Positions 7,391-16,897 of a DNA stretch of 34,798 nucleotides are shown here, piece by piece (position 1 is the stretch's first letter; each line of letters opens with the position of its first letter). The notes below the pieces were generated by a model, which saw only the letters and a list, made by a program, of their open reading frames with translations, was not told the origin of the DNA and did no database searches. The position numbers and the translations under genes are program-made. The DNA comes from Opitutia bacterium (GTDB lineage Bacteria; Verrucomicrobiota; Verrucomicrobiia; Opitutales; Opitutaceae): NCBI GenBank assembly GCA_003142955.1, contig PLOH01000055.1, positions 1 to 34,798 of the forward strand, written 5' to 3'.

Positions 7391-9760
7391 TCAGGGGGTT
7401 ACCGTCGTAATCCCCAAAAGAGCTCCCAATGCCTGACCCGCGGCCAGACCGCCGTCGTTGGGAGGCAGATCGCGGTGGCAGAGGACCTTAAGTTTGGCCG
7501 CTCGCAACGCTTTGCCGGTCTCATCCAACAGGAGCGCATTTTGGAAGCATCCTCCGCTAAGAACCACCGTCTCGATTCCCACCCTCACCGCCACGTCTCG
7601 GATGCTGCGCGCCAATCCAGCCTGAAAGCGCGCTGCAAGCCGACCGGGCTGGACTTTGGGCTTCGCCGCCATGATTTCCGCCAATGCGGGCCGCCAGTCG
7701 ATCTGCCAGAATTGCCGCTCGTCGAGTGCTATAATGGGCATGATTAACCCTGCTTCTTCCTGCGAAGCGGTGGCGGCTGCGAACTCCACGTCCATCGCCG
7801 CCTGGCCTTCAAACGAGCACCGTTGCCGCAATCCAAGCAAAGCGGCGACGCCGTCAAAAAGACGTCCAACGCTGGTGGTCACCGGTGCCTGGACTCCGCG
7901 ATTCAGCAACGAAAGCAGGACGGCGATTTCGGACTCGCCGAATCCCAGGGATTGCGCGAGCGGCGCCAGGCGTGTGGGATCGTGGCCGACCGCTTCGTGC
8001 AGCAGGCCGAGGGCGGTGCGCCGGGGTTCCCGGACCGCGGCCTCGCCCCCGGGAAGCCGGAATGGCAGCAGGGAGGCGACCCGTTGCGCGGTGCGGGCTT
8101 TGCGGTCGACGACGATGAATTCCCCTCCCCACACCGTTCCGTCAGGGCCGTAGCCGGTGCCGTCCCAGGCGACGCCGAGAACGCGCTCCGGTCCGCCGTC
8201 ATGCTCCAGCAGGCAGGCGAGCACATGGGCGAGATGATGTTGCACCGTTGTGACCGGCAGCCCGAGGCTGTGGGCGAACCGCGTCGAAGCGTAGTCGGGA
8301 TGGGCATCGCAGACGACGCGGGAGAAGCGCCCTCCATACAGCGATCCCAGCAGCGCCACTGTCCGGCGGAACGCGTCCATCGAAACCGGATTGGAAAGGT
8401 CGCCGATGTGCGGACTCAGCACCACGTTTCTCCCGGCCGTCACGGCCACCGTGTTTTTCAAATGACCGCCGACACATAGCAAGGGCTCCGGGGTTTCGGT
8501 ATCGAGCGGCAACGCGAACGGGGACGGGGCGAAACCGCGGGCGCGCCGCAGAACAATCCAGGTGCCGGCCACCCGGCGCACCACGGAATCATCCACCGGC
8601 CGGGCGATCGGCCGGTCATGCACCAGAAACAGATCCGCGATCGCCGCCAGACGCCTTTGCGCTTCGTCGTTGTCGGTGCAGAGCGGTTCTTCCGAAAGAT
8701 TGCCGCTGGTCGCCACGACCGGCCGCCCTACTTTCTCGAGCAGCAACACGTGCAGCGGCGTATACGGCAGCAACGCGCCGATCCATGGATTGCCGGGGGC
8801 GACGGAGGCGGCGACGGCGGGAATGGAGGGCGGAAGCAACTCGCTGGCAATCGTAGCTACGGTGACTCGGCGGCGGCGCACCAGGACAATCGGAGCTGCA
8901 GCTGACGTCAGCCAGCGCTCGTCGTCTGCTTCCAACACCGCGGCGGCCTGCAATGACACCAGCGACGGGAACATCACGGCCAGCGGCTTCTCCTCGCGAT
9001 GCTTCCGGCGCCGCAACTCGCCCACCGCTGCCTCATTGGTGGCATCGACCATCAGATGGAATCCCCCGAGCCCTTTCACCGCCACGATCCGGCCGGCGCA
9101 GAGGGCTTCCGCGGCCATGGTAATCGCGTCATCGCGGCTCGCCAGCGGCTGTCCGCCTGCATCCAGCAGTTCGACCTGCGGTCCGCAGACCGCGCAGGCG
9201 TTCGGCTGGGCATGATAACGCCGATTTGCCGGTTCATCATACTCGCGCCGGCACGCAGGACACATGGGGAAGCCGGCCATGGTCGTGTGCGGCCGGTCGT
9301 ACGGCAGTTCGCGGAGGATTGAATAGCGCGGCCCGCAGTTGGTGCAGTTGATGAAGGGATAACCGTGCCGGCGGTCGGCGGCGTCGGAGAGTTCCCGCCG
9401 ACAGTCCTCGCACAGCGCCAGGTCAGGCGTGACAGCGGCCGTCGGCTGGGTCTCGGGCGAAACGCTGGGCAAGATGACAAAGCCGGGGCCGGGCGTCGCG
9501 GTGGTCCACCCGATCTCCCGGTCCAACATCGAGGTTACGGCGGCAATCCGGGCGGCGGGCGGCGACTCCGAGCGCAACCGGGCGGAAAAATCTTCCAACA
9601 CCGCTGCCGGCGCGTGGGCGCGGATCGTGACTCCATGGCCATCGTTGCGGACCCACCCGCACACCCCAAGCCGGGTCGCCAATCGGACCACGAACGGCCG
9701 GAATCCCACGCCCTGCACGGTGCCGGTGACGACAATGATGCGAACTTCGTCGGGCATCAT
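7391..9760 (-). CDS. hypF: Carbamoyltransferase HypF, hydrogenase maturation
   Basis: HypF makes the carbamoyl group that becomes the cyanide ligands of the Ni-Fe site, handing it to HypE. It is full length at 789 residues, with domains in the usual order. The acylphosphatase domain has GTVQGVGFRPFVVR near residue 13. Two zinc fingers follow (CEDCRREL with CTNCGPRYS; CPACRREY with CAVCG). The YrdC-like domain has AVKGLGGFHLMVDA and RKHREEKPLAVM. The Kae1-like domain has HHLAHVLACLLEH, VAWDGTGYGPDGTVWGGEF and VVLSGGCFQNALL. The start is one of two adjacent ATGs at 9760 and 9757. It lies 183 bases downstream of hypB with a palindromic repeat between. HypE, its partner, is not in the window. Confidence 0.97.
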   Translation of the reverse strand: MMPDEVRIIVVTGTVQGVGFRPFVVRLATRLGVCGWVRNDGHGVTIRAHAPAAVLEDFSARLRSESPPAARIAAVTSMLDREIGWTTATPGPGFVILPSVSPETQPTAAVTPDLALCEDCRRELSDAADRRHGYPFINCTNCGPRYSILRELPYDRPHTTMAGFPMCPACRREYDEPANRRYHAQPNACAVCGPQVELLDAGGQPLASRDDAITMAAEALCAGRIVAVKGLGGFHLMVDATNEAAVGELRRRKHREEKPLAVMFPSLVSLQAAAVLEADDERWLTSAAAPIVLVRRRRVTVATIASELLPPSIPAVAASVAPGNPWIGALLPYTPLHVLLLEKVGRPVVATSGNLSEEPLCTDNDEAQRRLAAIADLFLVHDRPIARPVDDSVVRRVAGTWIVLRRARGFAPSPFALPLDTETPEPLLCVGGHLKNTVAVTAGRNVVLSPHIGDLSNPVSMDAFRRTVALLGSLYGGRFSRVVCDAHPDYASTRFAHSLGLPVTTVQHHLAHVLACLLEHDGGPERVLGVAWDGTGYGPDGTVWGGEFIVVDRKARTAQRVASLLPFRLPGGEAAVREPRRTALGLLHEAVGHDPTRLAPLAQSLGFGESEIAVLLSLLNRGVQAPVTTSVGRLFDGVAALLGLRQRCSFEGQAAMDVEFAAATASQEEAGLIMPIIALDERQFWQIDWRPALAEIMAAKPKVQPGRLAARFQAGLARSIRDVAVRVGIETVVLSGGCFQNALLLDETGKALRAAKLKVLCHRDLPPNDGGLAAGQALGALLGITTVTP

Positions 9761-9835
9761 CGAAGAGAATGGTCTCTTGCCTTCACAGAGGGAGGAGCCT
9801 GCTTGCCGGCGATCAAAGAGGCCGCCGCAAGCAAA

Positions 9836-9894
9836 CGTAGGGGCGCAGTCTCGCTGCGCCCATCTCCCGGGCGCGACAAGATCGCGCCCCTACG
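9836..9894. repeat. Palindromic repeat in hypB-hypF spacer
   Basis: An imperfect inverted repeat of about 26-base arms. CGTAGGGGCGC opens the left arm and its exact complement GCGCCCCTACG closes the right arm, while the arm middles differ. It sits in the 183-base spacer 9761-9943, which otherwise shows nothing recognisable. It may be a REP-type element affecting RNA stability between hypB and hypF. Confidence 0.65.
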
Positions 9895-9943
9895 AATTTC
9901 CCATCGAAATCATTGCGGCGCGTGACGACCGGTCGACGACTTT

Positions 9944-10714
9944 TCACAACAGCCCCCGCAGATACGCGAGCCAACGGTCGAATCCTTCGCCCGTGCGGGC
10001 GGAGAGTTCGAAAATGTCCGCCTGGGGCGCCACCCGCCGGATGTTGGCCAGCGCCGCGGCACGATCGAAACCCAGCGCCGTCGCGATATCGATCTTGTTC
10101 AAGATGACTGCGTGGGCACTCGTGAAGATCGGTGGGTACTTGAGCGGTTTGTCTTCGCCTTCAGTGCACGACAGGAGCGTGATGCGACGGTTCTCGCCGA
10201 GGTCGAACGAAGCCGGGCAGACCAGGTTGCCGACGTTTTCGATGAACAGCAATCGGACGCCCTCGAGCGGCAGCGCCGCCAGGCCCCGCGCGATCATCGA
10301 GGCGTCCAGATGGCAGGTGCCCCCGGTTGTGATCTGGGCGACCGGCAATCCGGGGCGCCGGAGCCGCCGTGCGTCGTTGTCGGTCTCGAGATCGCCGACG
10401 AGCACGGCACAGCGCACCTCGCCGGCCAGCGCATCGAGGGTGCGCTCAAGCAGCGCCGTCTTGCCCGCTCCGGGGGAGGAAACGAAATTGAGGGCGCGGA
10501 TTCCGCGCTTCTTCAGAACGGCGCGATTTTCCGCGGCTTGCTGGTCATTCTGGTCGAGCAGGCGCACCTGCAACTCAACGGTCCGCCTGCTGCCGGGCAC
10601 CGGATCCCCTGGCGGGGTCACCGGCGTGTCGTCCGGCTCACGGACGTCGACAACGATGACGTCATTCGCGCCGGGGACGCTAGTCAGGGCTGGCTCGGTT
10701 TTTTTGGGGGGCAT
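9944..10714 (-). CDS. hypB: Hydrogenase nickel-insertion GTPase HypB
   Basis: HypB is the GTPase that, with HypA, delivers nickel to the hydrogenase large subunit. At 256 residues it contains the P-loop SSPGAGKTALLE (about residues 79-90), VGDLETDNDARR, the metal-site motif TGGTCHLDASM (Cys-His pair in the G domain), ENVGNLVCPASFDLGE and the base-specifying NKID. It lacks both the N-terminal CxxCGC high-affinity nickel motif and a His-rich stretch; residues 1-40 are Pro/Val/Asp-rich instead. It therefore probably relies on the G-domain site. The ATG at 10714 is four bases after the hypA stop, so the pair is likely co-translated. Confidence 0.96.
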   Translation of the reverse strand: MPPKKTEPALTSVPGANDVIVVDVREPDDTPVTPPGDPVPGSRRTVELQVRLLDQNDQQAAENRAVLKKRGIRALNFVSSPGAGKTALLERTLDALAGEVRCAVLVGDLETDNDARRLRRPGLPVAQITTGGTCHLDASMIARGLAALPLEGVRLLFIENVGNLVCPASFDLGENRRITLLSCTEGEDKPLKYPPIFTSAHAVILNKIDIATALGFDRAAALANIRRVAPQADIFELSARTGEGFDRWLAYLRGLL

Positions 10715-10718
10715 GGCG

Positions 10719-11063
10719 TCAGGTCATTTCGAGGCGGATGAGATCGAGCTCACGGCCTTGTTTGAGGGTGGAACACAGCTGGCCGCACGTCGGGCATTCA
10801 AAGAAGTGATCCGTGTCGGGGACGAAATCCCGCTGGCAGGTGGGACAGTAGGCGAGGGCTGCGACTGAGTCAATTTGCACGGCGGCGCCCTCGGCCGGCG
10901 TGCCGGGCAGGATGGCAGTGAACGCAAAACGTAACGCCTCTGGATCAACCCCCGAAAGTGCGCCGACGCGGATCACCAGGCTCAGCACCCGCGTCGCCTT
11001 GGCTGCGGTCGCTTGGGTCAGCGCCATCTCCAACGCCGATTCGGCGATACCCAGTTCGTGCAT
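10719..11063 (-). CDS. hypA: Hydrogenase nickel-insertion protein HypA
   Basis: HypA binds nickel through its N-terminal Met-His and a structural zinc through two CxxC pairs. It is 114 residues from the ATG at 11063, giving the canonical MHELGIAESAL. An in-frame TTG two codons upstream (MLMHELG) is rejected because the native Met1-His2 end is needed for nickel binding. The zinc motif is CPTCQRDF and, 14 residues later, CPTCGQLC. It is the first gene of hypA-hypB-hypF and is divergent from hyaA, so one intergenic region could control both maturation and the structural genes. Confidence 0.96.
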   Translation of the reverse strand: MHELGIAESALEMALTQATAAKATRVLSLVIRVGALSGVDPEALRFAFTAILPGTPAEGAAVQIDSVAALAYCPTCQRDFVPDTDHFFECPTCGQLCSTLKQGRELDLIRLEMT

Positions 11064-11265
11064 AAGCAAAAATGTTGGCTTTGCTCCTCTGAAAGTCGAG
11101 CCGACATGCCCGGCTAGAAGAAGAATAGTTTATTCAATGAACTGATAGTCTTATAAGGTTTGATGTAGGTTGGGAGTTTGCCAGTGTTATTTAAGTTAAT
11201 AAATAACCCCGAACCCCCCGCTCCGTCCGGTTGCGTCCGCCCGGTGCGATCAGCCAAGGATCGTC
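11064..11265. promoter_or_regulatory. Divergent hypA/hyaA control region with AT-rich inverted repeat
   Basis: This 202-base region separates the two divergent operons and is clearly more AT-rich than its surroundings. An inverted repeat GTTATTTA-N6-TAAATAAC occupies 11186-11207, about 60-80 bases before the hyaA start. A possible plus-strand -35 TTGCCA (11178-11183) with TAAATA 16 bases on overlaps it, so binding there could block hya transcription. AAGGA at 11256-11260 is the hyaA ribosome site. No clear sigma-54 -24/-12 element was found. Regulator unknown. Confidence 0.45.
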
Positions 11266-12429
11266 ATGAATGTATTGGAATCCCCGTCCCGAACCGGTGG
11301 TCCGACGATTTGGGAGGAAATGCACGCGCGCGGCGTGAGCCGGCGTGATTTTGTCAAGTTCTGCACCTGGATGTCGGCTTATCTCGGCCTGGCGTCGAGC
11401 GGTGTCGCCGACGTGTTGAAAGCCTTGGAGAAGAAGCGGCGGCTGCCCGTGGTCTGGCTGCATTTCCAGGAATGCACTTGTTGCAGCGAATCCTTCATCC
11501 GCTCCTCGCATCCGATCGTGGCGGACATCCTGCTCGACAAGGTGTCCCTCGATTACACCGAGACCTTGCAGGCGGCCGCCGGTTTTCAGGCGGAGGAATG
11601 CCTGCACCGGACCATGAAGGAATCTCGCGGCGAGTATCTGCTGATGGTCGAGGGTTCGGTGCCCATGGCCGAAGACGGCGCCTATTGCGTCATTGGCGGC
11701 CGCAGCGCGCTCGATATCGTTCAGGAGGCTGCCGCAGGGGCGAAGGCGATCGTCGCCTGGGGCAACTGTGCTTGCGCCGGCTGCGTTCAGGCGGCCAGGC
11801 CCAATCCGACGATGGCCCGGCCGATTCACCAGGTCGTCACGGGCAAGCCCATCATCAACGTCCAGGGCTGCCCGCCGATCGCCGAGGTGATGGCCGGCGT
11901 CGTGGTGTACCTGTTGACCTTCGACCGTATCCCCCAACTGGATGCGCTCGGACGCCCGAAGGCCTTTTATTCGCGGCGCGTGCATGACACCTGTTACCGC
12001 CGGCCCTATTACGACGCCGGTCTTTACGTCGAGTCCTTTGACGACGAGAACGCCCGCCACGGTTACTGTCTCTACAAGATGGGCTGCCGTGGGCCGACGA
12101 CGTACAATTCCTGCGGCGTGATCCGCTGGAACAATGGGGTCAGCTATCCCATCCAGTCCGGCCACGGCTGCATCGGCTGTTCCGAGGCGGGTTTCTGGGA
12201 CAATGGCCCCTTCTATCAGCGCCTCGCCAGCTTCCCTGGCTTCGGCATCGAGACCACGGCTGACCAGATCGGCCTGGCGGTCGGAGCGGCCGCGATCGCG
12301 GGCGCCGCCGCCCATGCGATCCTGACCAACGTCCGCAAACATCATGAGATCGGGGAACAGGCGGGCGAATCGGCCAGCCTCGCGCCGCCGCCCGCCGTGG
12401 CGGAATCCGACGAGCAAGCGAAGGAATAA
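11266..12429 (+). CDS. hyaA: Oxygen-tolerant-type [NiFe]-hydrogenase small subunit, Tat-exported
   Basis: Electron-relay subunit of a membrane-bound uptake hydrogenase (387 residues). The N-terminus carries the twin-arginine signal SRRDFVKF (about residues 25-32), and a C-terminal hydrophobic segment (about 330-350) anchors the enzyme. The proximal-cluster region has six cysteines: C70, C72 and C73 in QECTCCSESF, C168 and C173 in GNCACAGCV, and C202 in VQGCPP. This equals the six-cysteine pattern of group 1d enzymes such as HoxK and E. coli HyaA, where the two extra cysteines give a [4Fe-3S] cluster that protects against O2. C170 is a further cysteine that I do not recall from those proteins. 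The start is set by AAGGA and by the distance to the Tat motif. Confidence 0.96.
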   Translation: MNVLESPSRTGGPTIWEEMHARGVSRRDFVKFCTWMSAYLGLASSGVADVLKALEKKRRLPVVWLHFQECTCCSESFIRSSHPIVADILLDKVSLDYTETLQAAAGFQAEECLHRTMKESRGEYLLMVEGSVPMAEDGAYCVIGGRSALDIVQEAAAGAKAIVAWGNCACAGCVQAARPNPTMARPIHQVVTGKPIINVQGCPPIAEVMAGVVVYLLTFDRIPQLDALGRPKAFYSRRVHDTCYRRPYYDAGLYVESFDDENARHGYCLYKMGCRGPTTYNSCGVIRWNNGVSYPIQSGHGCIGCSEAGFWDNGPFYQRLASFPGFGIETTADQIGLAVGAAAIAGAAAHAILTNVRKHHEIGEQAGESASLAPPPAVAESDEQAKE

Positions 12430-12432
12430 ACC

Positions 12433-14160
<1,728 letters not shown>

Positions 14161-14174
14161 AAGGAGAAATCACG

Positions 14175-14966
14175 ATGACTCCTGAAGCATCCCCGGCGGT
14201 CCAGCCCGCGGCGGCGGCGCCCGTGTTTAGGCGGGTTTATGTCTGGGAGCTGCCGGTGCGAATCTATCACTGGCTGAACGCGCTTTGCGTGCTCGTGCTC
14301 ACGGTCACCGGCATTCTGATTGCCCATCCGCCGGCGTTTGCGAGCGTGACCGAGGCGTCGTTCAGCTACTGGTTTGGCATCAACCGCTTCATCCACTTTG
14401 CCACGGCCTACGTGTTCTTCTTCAACTTTGCGTTCCGGATCTATTGGGGTTTTGTCGGCAATCAATTCTCGGACTGGCGGAATTTCCTGCCGCTGCGAAG
14501 CGCGCAGTTCCGGCAGGCGGGCGCCGTGCTTCGGGTCGACGTTCTCCAGGCCACCAACAGGCCGATTGACGCCGTTGGCCACAACTCCCTGGCGTACTTC
14601 ACTTACTTCCTGATGTTCCTGGTCTTCCTCTTCCAGGTCATCAGCGGTTTCGCGATGTATGCCTCGATGAGCAAGTCGTGGTTTCCCCAGCTTTTCGTGT
14701 GGGCGGTGCCGCTCTTCGGCGGCGATTTCGCCCTGCGGCAGTGGCACTACATGGCCATGTGGTTCTTTATCGTGTTCACGATTGTCCATGTCTACCTCGT
14801 GTTCTACCACGATTACGTCGAGGGACACGGGGTGATGTCGTCGATGGTCGGAGGATGGAAGTTCGTCCGTCCGGACATGCTGAAAGGCAACGGCCGGTCC
14901 TGGTTCCCGCTCTCGCCCCGATCGCCGCGGAGCGAACAAAAGTCTGCGCCCCGGCGGCCCTCATGA
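14175..14966 (+). CDS. hyaC: Ni/Fe-hydrogenase b-type cytochrome subunit
   Basis: Membrane di-heme cytochrome b that takes electrons from HyaA and reduces quinone. It is 263 residues from the ATG at 14175, preceded by AAGGAG at ideal spacing; the open frame upstream of this overlaps the end of hyaB and is discarded. Four hydrophobic helices are visible, with heme-ligand-type histidines in RIYHWLNALCVLV, RFIHFATAYVFFF, RQWHYMAMWFF and FTIVHVYLVFYHDYVEGHG. The Pro/Ala-rich N-terminal 20 residues are cytoplasmic. It is followed by a palindromic spacer before hyaD. Confidence 0.95.
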   Translation: MTPEASPAVQPAAAAPVFRRVYVWELPVRIYHWLNALCVLVLTVTGILIAHPPAFASVTEASFSYWFGINRFIHFATAYVFFFNFAFRIYWGFVGNQFSDWRNFLPLRSAQFRQAGAVLRVDVLQATNRPIDAVGHNSLAYFTYFLMFLVFLFQVISGFAMYASMSKSWFPQLFVWAVPLFGGDFALRQWHYMAMWFFIVFTIVHVYLVFYHDYVEGHGVMSSMVGGWKFVRPDMLKGNGRSWFPLSPRSPRSEQKSAPRRPS

Positions 14967-15028
14967 TGGCATCCGGCCGTCGATCGAGTCCGACCGGAAG
15001 AACGGAGCGGCGCGGCGGACACGGAGGT

Positions 15029-15118
15029 CCGCCCTCCAATTCGCCTTTTGTGTCTGGAGGGCGGTGCGCCGTCACCGCCAATGTTCGGTCCTATGGCCGG
15101 GACGGCGTCGCGCCCTCC
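15029..15118. repeat. GGAGGGCGG palindromic element between hyaC and hyaD
   Basis: The arms CCGCCCTCC (15029-15037) and GGAGGGCGG (15056-15064) pair perfectly. The second arm also starts a larger stem (15056-15073) that pairs imperfectly with 15101-15118 (15 of 18 positions), so the element can fold in two exclusive ways. It fills most of the hyaC-hyaD gap and could act as an RNA stability or attenuation element. Confidence 0.55.
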
Positions 15119-15135
15119 ACTTGGGCGTGCGATTC

Positions 15136-15666
15136 ATGAGTTCTGCCGACGTTATTTGGGGAATGTCAAGGCCCTCTCCCGGCGGACCGGCTGCTCCGGT
15201 CGCGGCGCCGCCTCCTCCCGCTGAGGTGCTCATCCTGGGTGTGGGCAATCTGCTCGTGGGTGACGAGGGCGTGGGGGTGCATGCGTTGCGGGCCCTCGAA
15301 GCCGAGACGTGGCCGGCGCAGGTTCACCTCGTGGATGGGGGGACCGGGGGTTTTCATCTGCTCGAGCTGTTAGGCAGCTACCCGCGCATCATCCTCATCG
15401 ACGCGACCCGGGATGGGGCGGCGCCCGGCACGGTCAGCCAGTTTCGCGCGCGAGTCGCCGCGGATTTCCCACCGGCGCTTGGGGCGCATGACATTGGCCT
15501 GCGCGACCTGATTTCCGCCGCAACGCTGCTCGGCCCCCTGCCGGAAATCGAGGTCATCACCGTTTCCGTTACTGAACTGAAGCCGATGACGCTCGAACTT
15601 TCCGCGCCGGTGGCCGCCGCCCTGCCCGAGGTGGCGCGCCGCGTGCGTGCGCTGCTGGCTGGTTAA
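15136..15666 (+). CDS. hyaD: Hydrogenase maturation protease, HyaD/HoxM family
   Basis: Endopeptidase that cuts the C-terminal tail off the nickel-loaded large subunit. The family N-terminal block VLILGVGNLLVGDEGVGVHAL is clear, including the nickel-sensing acidic residue in GDEGVG; further conserved blocks are VDGGTGGFHLL, IILIDATRDG and the histidine in GAHDIGLRDL. Length is 176 residues from the ATG at 15136; an ATG at 15163 is an alternative, and neither has a good Shine-Dalgarno. The first 30 residues are Pro/Ala-rich and precede the conserved fold. Its likely substrate is HyaB; whether it also processes MvhA is unknown. Confidence 0.92.
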   Translation: MSSADVIWGMSRPSPGGPAAPVAAPPPPAEVLILGVGNLLVGDEGVGVHALRALEAETWPAQVHLVDGGTGGFHLLELLGSYPRIILIDATRDGAAPGTVSQFRARVAADFPPALGAHDIGLRDLISAATLLGPLPEIEVITVSVTELKPMTLELSAPVAAALPEVARRVRALLAG

Positions 15667-15887
15667 TCCAGAGGCGTCGGGACCAATCCTCCGGTTTGGA
15701 TTCCCTTATTCAAAGACCCCCGCCCTCACTCGCGGACAGTAAGGTCGACAGGTGTTCGGCGTAGGAAGCCTGCTGCCCGTTCGACTCGCTCAGGGCCCCG
15801 AGCCTGTCGAGGGACCGGCGATTCTAATCTCGGAATCGCGAGCAAGCTCGCCTCCTACAATTTGCATAGATGCGGCTGATACCGAGA
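15667..15887. repeat. Convergent gap with REP-like fragments
   Basis: This 221-base gap lies between the converging hyaD and the dienelactone hydrolase gene. It contains a hairpin at about 15779-15815 (TTCGACTCGCTCAGG paired with CCGAGCCTGTCGA) and a second palindrome-like stretch at about 15829-15858 (TCGCGAGCAAGCTCG followed by CCTCCTACA). The latter resembles the arm end of the repeat at 18244-18298. No intrinsic terminator with a U-run was recognised. Confidence 0.5.
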
Positions 15888-16679
15888 TCACTTCGCGGCG
15901 AAGATCTCGTCGAAGAACAACTTCATGTGCTGCCACGAGCGGCGCGCAGCCGCCTCGTTGTAACCGATCCCCTTCAACCCGCTCGCCGCGGCCATAGCAT
16001 CGGCACCGGGGTTGGTGAAGGCATGAATTGCGCTGGAGTAACTCACGAACTGGTAGTCAATCTTTCCGTCATCGAGCGATTTCTTGAAGGCCGCGATGTC
16101 TTCGGGCTTGGTGAAGGGGTCGAGTGCCCCGTGGCAGATCAGAAACCGGGCATGGTTTTTCGCTGCGGCCTCAGGCGAAGCCGGCAGCAGGCTGCCGTGA
16201 AAACTGACGATGCCGGCAAGCGGTGCGCCAGTATAGGCGAGCGCCTGACAGACTGCGCCGCCAAAGCAGAAGCCGATGGCGGCGACTTTGGTTTCGTCCA
16301 CCAGACCGGTTTTGAGCAATTGATCGAGGGCGGCCTGCGCGCGCTCGGCCATAAGCGATTTTCCGTAGAACTGCCCCGCCAGTTCTCCGGCCTTTTTCGG
16401 ATCGGTGGTGGCAACCCCGGCGCCATACATGTCGACCGCGAACGCCACGTAGCCGAGCTGCGCCAGCTGGCGGGCACGGCCCTTCGCGTAGTCGTTGAGA
16501 CCCCACCATTCGGGCACCACCAGCACGCCCGGCCGGAGGGCCGTCGTTCCGTCGTTGTAGGCGAGGTAACCCTCCAGCTTTACCCCTCCCTGTTCGTAGG
16601 TGACAGGCTTGGTGACGAGTTCGGCGTGGACGTTGAGCATGGTTGCGAAGAATGTGAAAAACAGAGCCAGGGTTTTCAT
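15888..16679 (-). CDS. Exported dienelactone hydrolase family protein
   Basis: Alpha/beta hydrolase of the dienelactone hydrolase type, 263 residues from the ATG at 16679. The N-terminus MKTLALFFTFFATMLNVHA looks like a signal peptide with cleavage after AHA-like residues, so it is probably periplasmic. The nucleophile is the cysteine of GFCFGGAV (about residue 140), the acid is probably the Asp of HGALDPF, and the histidine is in AIHAFTNPGAD; this Cys-Asp-His triad is usual for the family. Substrate unknown. The frame is open seven codons further back, but the signal-peptide start is favoured. Family call firm, exact role open. Confidence 0.88.
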   Translation of the reverse strand: MKTLALFFTFFATMLNVHAELVTKPVTYEQGGVKLEGYLAYNDGTTALRPGVLVVPEWWGLNDYAKGRARQLAQLGYVAFAVDMYGAGVATTDPKKAGELAGQFYGKSLMAERAQAALDQLLKTGLVDETKVAAIGFCFGGAVCQALAYTGAPLAGIVSFHGSLLPASPEAAAKNHARFLICHGALDPFTKPEDIAAFKKSLDDGKIDYQFVSYSSAIHAFTNPGADAMAAASGLKGIGYNEAAARRSWQHMKLFFDEIFAAK

Positions 16680-16897
16680 GACAACGGGAAACATGCTCAA
16701 GAGCGCGGCCCGGTCAAACGCACGCCGCCCAACCTTATGGGAACAGCGAGTGCGGTTAGCCGCGAGCGCCAGGAGCTCGTCGGACTTCGTTCTCCGTGCT
16801 CCTTGTCAAATGGCTGGCGCCATTTGGGACGGACTTATGCGTAGCAGTGCGTGAGACCTGAGAAACAGCGACCGATGATCGCCCGCAAGAGGGCTTC
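16680..16897. repeat. Spacer with fragments of dispersed repeats
   Basis: This is the 218-base gap between the MFS gene and the hydrolase gene. It includes a partial copy of the GCGAGCGCCAG repeat (about 16755) and, at 16879-16900, a stretch GCCCGCAAGAGGGCTTCCTAC resembling the 18244-18298 palindrome. The MFS stop codon falls inside that stretch, and a 24-base exact repeat (16907-16930) follows within the gene. Confidence 0.5.

Noticed and set aside
11064..11265. Sigma-54 (-24/-12) promoter for hya, as in some uptake hydrogenases
   Set aside because: No TGGCAC-N5-TTGC-like match could be found upstream of hyaA.
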